A DNA stretch of 64,000 nt, taken from Lactarius indigo (Eukaryota; Basidiomycota; Agaricomycetes; Russulales; Russulaceae). The stretch covers positions 248,001-312,000 of the forward strand of contig JAFKAC010000034.1 in NCBI GenBank assembly GCA_025766275.1, written 5' to 3'. The notes below the pieces were generated by a model. The model did no database searches and had not been told where the DNA came from. It saw nothing but the letters and a program-made list of their open reading frames with translations. The position numbers were made by a program, and so were the translations under genes. Of the stretch, positions 39,858-52,165 are shown one piece after another (position 1 is the stretch's first letter; each line of letters opens with the position of its first letter).

Positions 39858-40877
39858 ATCGGAGGTTTGGATCCCGGTGGTAGTTCATTGTCGACAGTAA
39901 CCCGGTTATGAGTGCATGAACACCCCCGTTCTCATTCTCTCATGTCGCTGCGGGTTACCGTCCGCGCAGACGTTTAAATTACCGCCATTTGTTGCTCCTC
40001 TTTAGCCCCCGTCATTGACAGCACACATAACTTATCATGTCGTCCTTTGCGTTACTCTAACATGAGTGGACAAACAGATTTTGAGGACAGGATGGGTTTG
40101 TGATGATATAATTGGTGCGGGTCGTGCCGTGCAAATCTCGCCGACGGTCCCTCCCTAGTATTACTGTACTAGGAAACCAGGTAACGCCTGGAGTTCTGTG
40201 CGACACGTGTTTAACTCAAGCCTCTTCCTCAACGTCCAACCCACTCACTCACTCTAGCCCCAGGAACCCTTTCGAAAAATGGAGCATCAGCACACCATAT
40301 CGAATTCGTGCGTAAACGTCTGCTGACCCGCGACTGTCCCACCATTGAACCATTACTCCAGGTCAGGTCCCTCTGCATCGGAAATCCCTCAGCTACGTAT
40401 CGAGGTGACCGGTATGTACCTAAATCCTATAGTTGATACTCGATAATGTATTTTATAGTCCTCCGAGCTCTCAATATCAAGAAACGGCGACATCTGATGA
40501 ACCGGGTCTTCGTCACTGTGACCAATCAGGAAACGACGAAGAAGACAACGAGCGTTTCGATTGAGGGAGGAGCGGCGCAGTGGGATCAGAAACTAGATCC
40601 CTTGTACGACGTCTGTTTTTAAAATCTAGTTTTCCGGCTGAAACTCCTGTTCAGTTATGTACAGCCGTCATCAGATCTTGTATTGTGTCTTTATGCGGAG
40701 CGATTGGTGCACACCGATACACTTATCGGGACGCATCAGATACCAATACCTGTCGAATCACAGATTGGTTAGTCTTCATGACGATATCGCTACTAGTAGC
40801 TGAACACCTTGTGTATAGATATCCCTGTTGATCTTAGCAATGGCGACAGACAAGGTGGACAATCGATCCAACCGGCC
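39858..40877. other. Unit 1 upstream region of the NACHT-WD40 gene
   Basis: Colinear with 51625-51715 and 52389-53318. It probably holds the promoter and possible 5' exons. After a TTTTATAG acceptor (near 40458) a frame resembling an extra N-terminal exon is open in unit 2 (PPSSQYQEAATPEEPGLRHC). In unit 1 it contains a TGA (codon after ERFD, near 40560), so if this exon is real, gene 1 is damaged. Confidence 0.4.
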
Positions 40878-43800
40878 ATGCTCTACTTGACGATCACCGT
40901 GTCAGCGGTGCCGAATCCCACGAATCCCTTAGCGACTGAAGTAGACGACTCGCCAGCTACGCATCCCTCTACGACGCAAGACCCCGTCAAAGACCCCACT
41001 GCTTCCGAGCCGCTTTCACCTCCGACGGATCAAGTTCCTACCGAGACTAGCGCTCCTGTGCCATCGTTTCCTGATGTCCAGGCAGTGGTGTCACCGACCG
41101 AGGACGCTCTTCGTGGTGCCGATGAAGCTATCAAGGCGATCAACACGTCAGATACATGGGAAGGTGCTATTGCGAGGATCCAGTGGATGATGGATACATT
41201 TAGCGCGGCTGCAGGAGTGCGTCACTGCGCAATTCCCTTTAAACTTATCCTTGACTGAGCCTACTTCCGCTGTCAGCTTCACCCATACGCACAAATGGCA
41301 TGCGGCCTGCTATTAGCGATTCCCAAGGTGGGTCGATTTTCGTTATTGTAGTAAGGAAGCACTGACGCCGATCCGGATGCTAGACTCTTCTAGAACAGTT
41401 TCAAAATGACGACAATGTCCGAACTCTACTTGCGGCCGTACACGATGCGTTCGATTTCGCGAACCAGGAAAACATCCTGAAGTCCATCGAGCGCGAGTCC
41501 AGGCAGGCCCGAATCCTCACGCTTATGTTACAGCATGTCTGTAATTGCTGTGACTTGATACGATCGTATGCAAACGATTCCCAGTTCTGTAAGTATTCTA
41601 CACCCATTTCAGTGGCCGAGGTAAACACACCGTTGTCAGGGAAGCGAACGTTGAAGAATATCGGCGGCCGAGTCAACAAACAGATCGAGGACCTCCGCAC
41701 CGCCCTTCTCGAACTCCGAAGGGCCTTCTTGGACGAGGCTGCCATCACCACGGAGATAACTACGCTCCAAATTCTGGATGACGTCGGAACAATTTCGGCC
41801 AAGATTTCTAATAGGCTCGATGGGATGGTTACCCAACTGGAGTGGGTGTCCAGCCAGGTTTCAGACGTCGGTACGTAGCCCCAATAGCTTGAGGCTTATC
41901 GATCTGATTACTGTCACAGATTTAGATGCGAAGATCAGAGAAATACCGCATGGGACATACTCACGCTTCGTGCCGGAGAAGGGCTGCCTTCCGGGAACGC
42001 GCACAGCCTTCTTAGATCTCATCGTTAATTGGGTGAATAATCCCGACTCGGAGCGTGGTTTTGTACTGCTTGGACAGGCGGGTACGGGAAAGTCGTCGAT
42101 CGCGCACGAGATCGCGCATCGCTTCGATAAGATGCACCGTCTCACGTCGTCGTTCATATTCTTGCGGAAAGAGCAATCTCAGCGCGATGCTTACAAATTC
42201 TTCACCACTCTGGCTCGCGATCTCTCCGATCGATACCCTTCATTCAAGACCGCGCTTGGAAGAATTGTGAAGGACAACTCCTCACTTGGAGGTCGTACCC
42301 GCGACTATCCCACACTTTTCGAATCGCTAGTCCTCCAACCGCTTGAGGGTCTCCACATCGTCGGCCCGATCCTTGTTGTCATCGACGCGTTGGACGAGAG
42401 CGGAGACACGGGCGGTAGAAATGGGTTACACGCATTCCTTGCCAAGAACTTATTCAAACTTCCATCGAACTTTCGTGTGCTTATCACGTCGAGGCCCGAG
42501 GATAGGATCCTGTCTGCGTTCAATGGAGCGCCGTCGACCATTATCAAATATATGAATGACTCTGAGCTGGCAGCTGGAACGGAGGACGATATACTGACCT
42601 TCCTTCAGATGTTACTCCCTTCGGATGCGTTCGAAGAGCACGGAGTCGTGCTGACAAGAAAGGCAGAAGGGCTGTTCCAGTGGGCGGCTGTCGCCGGTGG
42701 ATTCATCCTAGATCCTCCCGAATGCTTCGGGTTCAGCAAGAAGAAGTGCATAAACCACCTTTTGAGACTGACTACAGATCGCGATGGACAAGATCCGTTG
42801 GACGAGTTATACAAGGAAGTCCTCGAGGGCTACTTCACACACCCGCAAGCTCGACTTCTATTCCGTTCTGTCGTGGGACAGCTCATCACCACATTCGAAC
42901 CCCTCTCTATATGCTCCCTGACCACTCTGCGAAGACTCAGCTTCAATGACGACGATGACGCCGATTCTGTTGCTATAATGCTCGGTCGCCTGGGCTCATT
43001 GTTGAGCAACGTTAACTCATCCGATGACACCCTTCCTATTCTTCCTCTCCATGCATCATTTCGCGACTTCCTGACAAATAAGGAGAAGAGCGGCGATTTC
43101 TCTATTCCCGTTCGAGACGCCCACCATGAGTTGGCCTATTCATGTCTCGGTCTAGTACTTCGCGACCTCAGATTCAACATCTGCGACATTGAATCGTCAT
43201 ATCTTGCTAATAGAGACATTCGAGACCTTGAAACTCGCATCACTAAACACATTTCGCCAGCTTTATTATATGCTTGTCGTTTCTACGACGATCATTTCGA
43301 ACATCTTTCTTTCGACATCGGTCTATTTGACAAACTGCGAGCTTTCTTTGGTGTGAAATTTCTCTTTTGGCTTGAGGCCCTAAGCTTGGTGGGCGATATG
43401 CGCCTTGCCTTGCCAGCGTTGTCATCTCTAAATGTGTGGCTAGCCTCTGGTCGAGGTGTAAGTTTGTACACCCATTCTATGAGGCTGACGAACAACTAAT
43501 GAAAACAGTCGCAACAGGTTTCTGCGGCAGAGCTAGAGAAATTGACCGCGTTCATCAACGATGCCACTGCGTTCGTGCGGTACTTCGGGATGGCGATGGC
43601 AAAGAGCGCACCGCATGTCTACATTTCTACTTTACCATTTGCGCCGACTTGTTCTCTTGTTTCGATGCATTATTCAAGCATGTTTCCTCGAGCACTGCGT
43701 GTCGAAAGTGGACGATTATCTCATTGGCCATCATCAGAGATGGTGATTTCGAATGTCGGAGGCTATGTCGCTTCCATCGCACTCTCACCGGATGGCCAAC

Positions 43801-45743
43801 GCATCGTCTCGGGCTCTTACGATGGAGGTACTTGCGTGTGGAATGCCACAACAGGAGAGAGAGTAGCAGGACCATTTATCGGAAACGCGAGGTCTGTTGC
43901 ATTCTCGCCAGATGGCCAGCGCTTTGCCTCAAGCATGAACGATAACGCAATTCACGTGTGGGATGCCATGACTGGAGAGATCGTAGTAGGCCCGTGTAGT
44001 GGGCACACGCTATGGGTCACATCCGTGGCATTCTCCCCAGATGGCCAGTCCATTGTCTCTGGGTCAGCGGACGAAACCATTCGTGTATGGAATGCTACAA
44101 CAGGAGAGGCAGTGGCAGGCCCACTTAGTGGGCACACAGATTGTGTCACGTCTGTGGCATTCTCCCCAGACAGCCAGCGAATTGTCTCTGGCTCGAGAGA
44201 CCAAACGATTCGTATCTGGAACTCCACCACGGGAGAGACGGTGGGAGGTCCATACAGTGGGCACACAGGTCGGGTCAACTCTGTGGCATTCTCTCCAGAT
44301 GGTCGGCGCGTCATCTCGGGCTCGGAAGATCAAACGATTCGTGTGTGGAGCGCCGTAACGGGAGAGACAATGGCGGGCCCGTTCAGTGGACATACGAGTT
44401 GGGTCCAGTCTGTAGCGTTCTCCGCAGATGGTCGACGCATCGTCTCGGGCTCATTAGATCGAACAATTGGCGTGTGGGATGCCATAACAGGAGCGGCAGT
44501 GGCAGGCCCATTTAGTGGGCACACTGGTTCGGTCGAATCAGTTACATTCTCATCAGATGGCCAGCGCGTTATCTCAGGTTCTCAGGATGGAACCATTCGT
44601 GTGTGGAATGTCGCAACTGGCGGGACGGCGGCAGGCGGATTTGATGGACACAGGGGTTGGGTCGCATCTGTAGCATTCTCACCAGATGGGAAGCGCGTTG
44701 TCTCGGGATCGTATGACCACACAATTCGTGTGTGGAATGCCATGACGGGACAACCAGTGACCAGCTCATTTATTGGACACACGGATATGGTCCTATCCGT
44801 GGCATTCTCTTCAGATGGTCAACGCGCTGTCTCAGGCTCGTTTGATTCGACAATTCGTGTTTGGAATGCGACAACAGGAGAGACGGTGGCAGGCCCATTT
44901 AGTCCCGGAAACTGGGTCAGCTGTGTGGCATTCTCTCCAGATGGCAAGCGCATCGCATCGGGCTTGGGCGATGGATCAATTTGTATATTGGATGCTACAA
45001 CAGGAGAGACGGTGGCAAGTCTATCCACTGGACGCCGGCATTCAGTCACATCCGTGGCATTTTCCCGAGACGGACAGCGCATCGTCTCGGGCTCGGAAGC
45101 TAAAGCAATTTTCGTGTGGAATGCTATAACGGGAGAGACGGTGGCAGGCCTATTTAGCGGTCACAGAGATATAGTCCGGTCTGTGATATTTACTCCCGGT
45201 GGTCAGCGTGTTGTCTCGGGCTCGGATGATTCAACAATCCGTGTTTGGGATGCCTCGACAGGAGAGATGGTGGCAGGCCCGTTTATTGGGCACAAAAATG
45301 GGATCTTCTCTGTGACAGTCTCCCCGGACGGCCAGTGTATTGCTTCAGGCTCGGAAGACCAGACGATTAGTATATGGGACCCCACCACTGGAGAGAGTGT
45401 GGCAGGCCCATACTGTGGGCACACACATGCGGTCGCGTCAGTGGCGTTCTCTCCGGATGGTCAGCGCATCGTCTCATCAGCACATGGATCAATTCGTATG
45501 TTGGATGTTACGAAATGCAAGACGGAAAATACTGGACAGGTTGACTTCACTGACCGATCGAAGATAAACAAGGAGGGATGGATATGTGGTAGCAACGATG
45601 AACTGTTGATGTGGATCCCGCCATTACATAGGGATAATCTTCACCGGCCAGGTGACATCTGGGTTGTGGGCGAACACGAAACCCGCCTGAGTCTTTCTGA
45701 TTTTCCGCACGGTGATAGTTGGGATACCTGTATTGATGCCTAG
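40878..45743 (+). CDS. NACHT-WD40 NLR-type receptor, copy 1 (six exons)
   Basis: Exons: 40878-41216, 41277-41327, 41384-41588, 41640-41870, 41920-43457, 43518-45743. All introns are GT-AG and 49-60 nt, and phases agree, giving 1529 residues. The N-terminal 275 residues are mostly helical (MACGLLLAIPKTLLEQFQND, ILTLMLQHVCNCCDLIRSYA). The NACHT domain has P-loop GQAGTGKSS (about 326), Walker B VVIDALDES (about 427), LITSRPE, and a C-terminal FRDFLTN motif. Fourteen WD40 repeats of 43 residues (about 862-1459) suggest two seven-blade propellers, followed by a 70-residue tail (GWICGSNDELLMWIPPL). This is the architecture of fungal STAND/NLR proteins such as HET-E, but with no HET domain. It is probably a cytosolic sensor of non-self or self-incompatibility. 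The start is the first in-frame ATG; an earlier exon is possible. Confidence 0.85.
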
Positions 45744-47458
45744 ATAGAAATACTACGCCGATTTGCTGTGTAATGCGCCTGGACTTCATGATGAGATCGG
45801 ACCCGAATATGGCGGGCCGGTGTTCCGACCACTGCATTACGCCATTCTTTCTGCTCTTCTCTCCTTCTCGCTCTCCTTTACTAACGGTCATCTCGACTCA
45901 CTTGTCCGATTTATTTTTAGTGTTGTTGTTGATTGCTGATTTTGGCTTCAGTTTTCGGGACTCATCTTACATACTGTTACGATTCTCCCATCCTACTTAT
46001 AACCCCGACTTTCAAGTTCTTAAGACGTGTTCATGAACGCTACTGATACCGCTTGCTGCTCGCTGTGTAAGTGCGGGACTCAGATGAGCTTCGGGAAAAA
46101 TAGTTAGCGTGTGCGTGCGCCAAGCGGTCCGCCACATTGCTTCATTACTGTAACAAAAAATAGCCACAGATTCAAATTTTGCATGTTGGATGCGATGTAG
46201 TTGATCGTGTCCAGCAGGCTATCCGATGTACGGGCGTCTCTGTCTCTGGCACGAGCCAGCCAGACTACCAAGTTAGGTTACGCTTCCTGAGGTCAGTTCC
46301 TCATGTGCTGCCTAGATCAACTCTGGAAGAGTGCGCGTCAGCGCTGGGGTCGTACGATTAATGCGTAGACCCTTCGACACGTCTTTGCCAATCTATACTT
46401 TCTGCGTGTTCGATTCTGGGATTGGATTGAATGAGCCAACAACGCGCCTGTTTTCGTCGGCTCGCATCTCTTCGTTGTCTCAAGAAAAACAGAAATGCCA
46501 AAGTAGGAGGCGGGATTGCCGTTGACTTGGGTCGAGGTAGAATGAGATACCTCCATTGAGTATCTTCAACAATCGTACGGTATGGTCGGGTGCTGCGTTC
46601 CGCCCAGGCTTCCAAACTTGGCTTGGTTCTCTTCCAAGGTTGTCTACCGAATAGCAACAATAACGGACTCTGTTAGATGAAGAGCGTATAGACGTGATGG
46701 TCAGTCCTCCGGCCTACGAGCCGATCTATCGCTTCGACCAGTCAGCAGCGCTTGGGTGCTTTTGGATCGTCGTCTTTCTTGGTAATAGACAATATCATTA
46801 GCTGAAGTAGCGAAACGGTTGGTTGAACAAGACGAGGAGGTGGAAGAACATGGCAACCGATCTGATCCCGCGAGATCAGAAACAAATTTAAGTCTGTGGT
46901 ACCTTACTAGAATAAAGCCGTCTGCGTGTTTCACAGCCAGAGGGAGGAAAGAGCTACGCGTGACCGCCGCTGTGATGAAGAGTACTGGATCAGCAATCCA
47001 GGCTTAGACGCGACCTCTATTGTGAAAATAAGATAAAATAAAGTCATTAGCTGAAACTATCAGTGCACGAGCCCAGCGTCTATGAATTGCGGTAAAGTAG
47101 CTCTCGCAACACAAATCGACAAAGTCTTGGGTAGGATTACCTGACCCTTGCGTGTTAGAGACAACCGTGACCTGGGGAATTTAAAGATTCTCACATTGAG
47201 TTTCAGGACGTGATGACGTCGTTCACGAGTCTTGGCAAGAGCGGGTCGGGTTCACACCTGAAAAGGGTCACAGAACCGAATAACGATATCGTTGTCCGCG
47301 GTTTCGGCAAGCGACAGTGGAAGCAATTGGTAGAACAAGGGTGGATCGATGCCCATAAAAGGAATGTCATGGTCATCGAAGAGCGTCCCGGCACTGTCCC
47401 GGCTTTCCACGTACGCCCGAGTCAGAGTCTTGGCTCGTCTTTGGACACCATTTAGCAG
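45744..47458. other. Unit 1 spacer between receptor gene and AP180 pseudogene
   Basis: Colinear with 58188-59978. Short frames on both strands are shared between units but carry different indels, so no gene is supported. The last 250 bp probably held the promoter and 5' UTR of the AP180-like gene. Confidence 0.45.
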
Positions 47459-49029
47459 ATGTCTTCTTTCGAAAAGGTCGTCAAAATGCTTGCAAACCAA
47501 ATCCTACACCGCCCAAGTCAAAGGTTAGCCTCCTACTTCCTTCGTGTACGCCAACTCACACACCCCTCTCGGGTCAGTATGTCGACACAATCATCGCTGC
47601 AACATGGTCGGAGGATGGCGCCATCCATGATGTCTGCAAGGCTCTTTCCCCTCGCTTTCGAGAGCCAAACTCTATCGTCAGTTTGTCTCTACGATCAAAT
47701 GAAGAGTAGGACGCGCCAGTGGGCTGACGACGATTCAGGTGGTGTTCAAGGCGCTTATTGTCCTTCACACGATGGTTCAGAATGGCGCAACGGACAATGT
47801 ACTCCAATACCTGTCCTCTTCGGATGTTCTACGATTGAAGAATGTCTCTGGCGGTCAATGGGAAGGTACGGGTCATATCTTTCTTTCACCTCCGGACTTA
47901 CTCACTTTGACCAGGTCACAACGCGCCCAAGAATCTCCAGCATTATGCTCTATATCTCGACACGCGCATACGTTCGTACCGTGATCTAAAACACGATGCC
48001 ATCCGTGTGCAGTCTGAAACGAACCGTGACATGCGTTTATCTATGTCACTGGAAGAGGATGGACGACTCGCTCGTAATCAGACTTTCGAGGACAGCACGC
48101 GAAAGGCACAGGGTTCTGGTGGCATCTCGAGGAGCAAGACGATCATGGGCCGTAAGCTCCGGGTGATGACGGTAGAGAGGGCTTGCTGAGAGAGACCAAG
48201 GTGGTCCAGAAGTTGTTGGATGCACTCGTGCAGTGTGGAGTAAGCTCCGACTTTTTGCCTCTGCTTCTCTAGCTCACGTTTCCATCAGTTCTACCTGGAC
48301 GATTTGGACGATGAGCTAACTATCACGGCCCTTCGGATGCTCGTCAAAGATCTCCTCGTTCTTTTCCAGGCTGTCAATGAGGAGGTTATCAACGTGTAAG
48401 GTTTCGATCAACCCTATCCAGGGTACTTATCGCCGACGCTTCACTCCGTACAGAGAATTACTTTGAGATGTTACGCGTCGACGCCGAACAAGCTCTCACG
48501 ATATATGCAAATAGGCAGAGCTTATAGTCGAGTATCTTGGCGTTGCGAAGAAACTCCAAAATCACCTTAATGTATCGATCCCAAACCCGAAACATGTACG
48601 TGTCCCCGATCTTACTTATTAACGCGAACAATGACTCCACGGATAAGGGTCTCAAGAACGGTCGACCTAACCCGAAGAAAGCAGAGAAAGGCGAGTGCGC
48701 TAACACAAATTATTCGGATTACTTATGTTTTTCTACCCGTAGCGGCGTCATCTACGTCAATGGCGCCAGATGCGGAAGGGTCTTCTAAAGACGCACCGAG
48801 GATGGAACGACAATCTTCAACCCGCAAACTGGACGGTAGGCGCTTTTCCCAGATCATTTCATCCTCTTCTTACCCGTTTTGCTCTCAGCCCCGCGGCTGA
48901 CCAGTTCCAACAACAAGTAATGTGCGACCCTTTCGATGCGGCTGGCACGCTCATGTCATCTCCCACTTGCATGGCAACAAATTGGGCAATGCTCGGGTCG
49001 CAAACGAGAAGGGCATGCAGCGGTAGTTG
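47459..49029 (+). pseudogene. AP180/YAP1801-like ANTH-domain protein, pseudogene copy 1
   Basis: Recognisable pieces of a clathrin-assembly (ANTH) protein on the plus strand: MSSFEKVVK, IIAATWSEDGAIHDVC, VFKALIVLHTMV, LSSSDVLRLKNVSGGQWEG, NAPKNLQHYALYLDTRIR, SRSKTIMGRKLRVMTVE, YLDDLDDELTITALRMLVKD and AEYLGVAKKLQNHLNV. Intron positions match copy 2. Lesions: one base lost in exon 1 (near 47487), one base lost after MTVE (near 48175), a 5-bp loss destroying the donor after EEVINV (near 48400), and a larger deletion near 48620 that removes the EEYLNDLNLEQNRIEY segment. The functional protein would bind PIP2 and clathrin at endocytic sites. Confidence 0.85.
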
Positions 49030-50480
49030 ACTGATTTTGTGACCTGTTTCCCTCATTAATACTCCCACAAGCCGCTACGCACGACATTAGTGAGTCAGTG
49101 AACACTCTACCAGAACTGTACTCTTCACATAGTGTAAGTCAACGCCATTCTCAACTTACACGATAATATCACAAGTTTTTTCAACACTCCTTTTAGCCGG
49201 GAGATGCGCGAGCTGGGACCTCTGTTTCCATATTTTCGCCACAGACAGCGGCAGCGCAGATGGATTGCCACGTGTTGGCAAAACCTGCACGGGGTTTGGC
49301 GTGCGCCGGTCAGGGTAGCCGTTTCCCAACCCGTACAAAATTCATACCCGTCGAGCGGTTACCTGCAGGTTTTCCAACTTGTGTATCACTCCCAAATTCT
49401 CCCTTTTTGCCCAAGTTTTGCCGGTTTCTTTATTGGATCGCCTCCATTGGACCGCCTCCACGTGGCTTAGCTGCCAAATCGGACTCATTCTCACGATGTC
49501 GCACCACATTGCTATCGATTCTCGCACTTTCCCGATCCCTTCCCATCCGAGTCTTTCCATCCATCCACCCACATCCATCTCTCTCTCTTTCGTCACCGTC
49601 ACTAGTATCCCACCCTTTGTTACGTCGTATCAAAGAGCATCGACGACAACGACAACGGACCACCTGTTTTCATCACACAATCATGACAAATGGCCCCTAG
49701 GGCACACATAGACCAGCCCCGTGTCCACCCCAGCCCCGTGTCCACCTCAACCGTCTTTGTTCGGTGTGACTGTGACGAGGTGAGTCATGTGACCACGACC
49801 GTGACGCCGGGGGATGTTGACGCGTGATACGACCAGTACAACGGCAACAAGGCAACATCGACTACGGCAAAACAGGGTGATCCTGCACGACGACGCCAAC
49901 CACAGGCACTGGAGTAGTGACTTCAATCCCCCTCCCGGGCTCGCGTCAATCGTTGTCGCTATGATCAGTGCACCGGACATACCCGTGCACCATTTCATTT
50001 ACTTTTCTTTGCAGCGGCTTGGCGCAATCACAGGACCTTGTAGTACTGCTTTGGGACATGCGATATTTCAACATTTCTACACACATCGTGTGATTTTCTT
50101 TTTCTTTTTGGATTCACATCTCGTCGTTTTCCTATCCCTACAGAATCCTATCAACCTCACGGCGTCAATAGTCGGTACTCTTGAACCTATACCGTCAAGC
50201 AATCAAGTTTTATTATTGCTGTCCTCAAGACTTCAAGGTAAGTCGTCAAAGTTTACGTTATCCCAACGACCGTGCTCGCAACTTCTACGGGCGACCTCAC
50301 GACGATCACGACTGCTACCGCGACAACGACCTCAACGACGATTACAGTTACGACATGGCGACGACAATCACGCCACGGTAATGACCGCAGTGACGCCAAC
50401 AAAGGAGGTAGCAGCCACAACGAGGTGACCGCACCCGCAATCACATGACGGTGGTAGTACATTCGTATCAATATAACAAT
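49030..50480. other. 3' part of unit 1, no supported gene
   Basis: Colinear with 61651-63005. Short frames are shared with unit 2 but carry independent indels. Low-complexity ACG-rich stretches lie near 50250-50400. Nothing else is recognisable. Confidence 0.45.
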
Positions 50481-51715
50481 CGTGGTATCAATATTCGGCC
50501 GTGGACTTGGCCAGGTAGAGGCCACCAATTTATGTACTATTTTGTGTGTGCGGAGTGTCGTAGCACGGGCCGGCGTTCCGGTGGAATTCGACGCGGCAAC
50601 TCTGTCAATGGCCAGCCGGTCCCAATCGCCCAGTGAATTGACGATGAACACAATCTCGACTATTCTCAACTCAGAACCAGCCATAGATCTGCATACGTGG
50701 CCTCAGGCCTCAGTAGTGAAGTTCTCACGGGCGATCACCAATTTCACTCCTCGCTCCATTGCGAGATCGCTCAACACCGGGATGCTCACGACAAACGGCT
50801 CAAGAGGCTGGCAGACCGCGCTCAGGATGTAGAAAAAGAGAAGGAGCAATCGGTCACCCTGCTTTTCCTCACTCCACCGCCGTGTCGGAGCCGAGGTGCT
50901 TGCCTCTGTCGATGCGAACATCCAAACACTTCGCACTCGCGCGGCGAACCTTCGTAAAGGTCGGTTTCTCCCGTGTCTGTCCGCACATCCACGCGCACCA
51001 CCCTCTGAGGACGTCTCATGGAGTGGGAGCTGGAATGTGATACGTTGGCCATGCACGCCAGATTCATGCCCACAGAGGTGCGCACATGTGAACACGCAAT
51101 GGGCTTGGGTTATAGAGGGAATCGGCCCTGACCAGCTCCTGTTCCGCTATACCGTCGAAATTGATGACTATTCAGGCGTACCCACGTTCCACGCACGAAG
51201 TGGACTTCGTGATCGACCTCTTATCCCAGTTTTAAGGTATGCCGTATTGATTGCACCCGCTCTGTGCGTGAACTGAAGGATGTCGATAGTACTACTTCAA
51301 CAGCGCGGTTGAAACGAGTCAGGCGATGTGCACACTTTCATCAAGCGTGTATGTCAGGCGTATGTGAAACCCCTCTCGTAGACTTGGGGTTGAGTATGAA
51401 TTATGAGACTAATGTACGAAATATAATCAAGTGCCGAGATGCTGTGACTGGCAACGAGACCCGTACCGTGGGGTCCATATATGCGACCCAAGAATGCACC
51501 TCGTGCCCAGCGCAAGCGAGACAAAAGGCGATGAGCACACTGAGGTCCACGTGTACGCCTACGTCGTACTATTCATTGGCACTTTGTTTCACGACTGGCC
51601 AGCTGAGTATTGAGACTGCTCCTTATAGGAGGTTTGGATCCCGGTGGTAGTTCATTGTCGACAGAAACCCGGTTATGAGTGCATGAGCACCCCCGTTCTC
51701 ATTCTCTCATAACCG
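50481..51715. other. 5' segment of unit 2, unassigned
   Basis: The counterpart of 37060-38393 plus 39845-39950. It contains the uninterrupted LINE target site near 51612. A short inverted repeat, CGGTTATGAG (about 51669) and CTCATAACCG (about 51706), brackets the last 50 bp before the unit-2-specific block. Confidence 0.45.
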
Positions 51716-51769
51716 AAGCTGCATATATTTGGCTCAGTTCGGCGCTCAGAAATCGGGAAATCAACTTAC

Positions 51770-52165
51770 CACCACGTCCATGTTCAGCATATCACTGAGA
51801 CTATCAATACCCAATTTAATGTAGCCGAATAATCCATCTCCGAAGTGCAATAGAGGGGAATCCAGTTCATTATCCGCACGGCTGGCGACAACGACGACGG
51901 CATACTCTCTTCCACGGGACTTTAGACTGTATCGATGGCGGGCGCCGGAGGGGATCTCTAGGGGTAGTACGATATGATCGTGTGCCTGGGAAGATGGGCC
52001 TACGGCGGGCTGTGAGTCGATTGGTTTCAGAACAGTCAACAGCAGCCAGAGAGCGGCATAGAGAAGCACTGACACCAGGAAGAGATGGGGGCGAGTCGAA
52101 AATACTAGAATACTCGCTAGTGTGTGTGGAAGTGCTCGAGGGACGGACAAGTTGAAGGTCGCCAT
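51770..52165 (-). CDS. Arrestin-like protein, first two exons only (3' end missing)
   Basis: The ATG at 52165 opens MATFNLSVPRALPHTLA. After an intron (GTATTC..CACAG, roughly 52115-52020), exon 2 encodes YSLKSRGREYAVVVVASRAD and SPLLHFGDGLFGYIKLGIDS, ending at a GTAAGT donor (51769-51764). The SRGREYA..VVASRA..GYIKL pattern is that of the first beta strands of fungal arrestin-N proteins. The next exon is absent: the sequence passes into repeat-unit DNA at about 51715, so the gene was cut by the duplication breakpoint or by a deletion. This block is absent from unit 1. Confidence 0.45.

Larger units (their letters stand above)
37060..50480. repeat. Tandem segmental duplication, unit 1
   Basis: Colinear with unit 2 (50481-63005) at high identity through the NACHT-WD40 gene and the AP180 pseudogene. 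Unit 1 differs by a LINE-like insertion (38405-39844), the absence of about 670 bp present in unit 2 (51716-52388), and many small indels downstream of the receptor gene. The boundaries are approximate; the repeated motif ATCAATATTCGGCCGTG marks the start of each unit (37077, 50489, 63031). Confidence 0.9.

Noticed and set aside
43952..45424. Several antisense ORFs and apparent CRISPR-like regular repeats
   Set aside because: The regular 129-bp spacing comes from WD40 repeats on the plus strand; the minus-strand frames are repeated shadows and there are no spacers.
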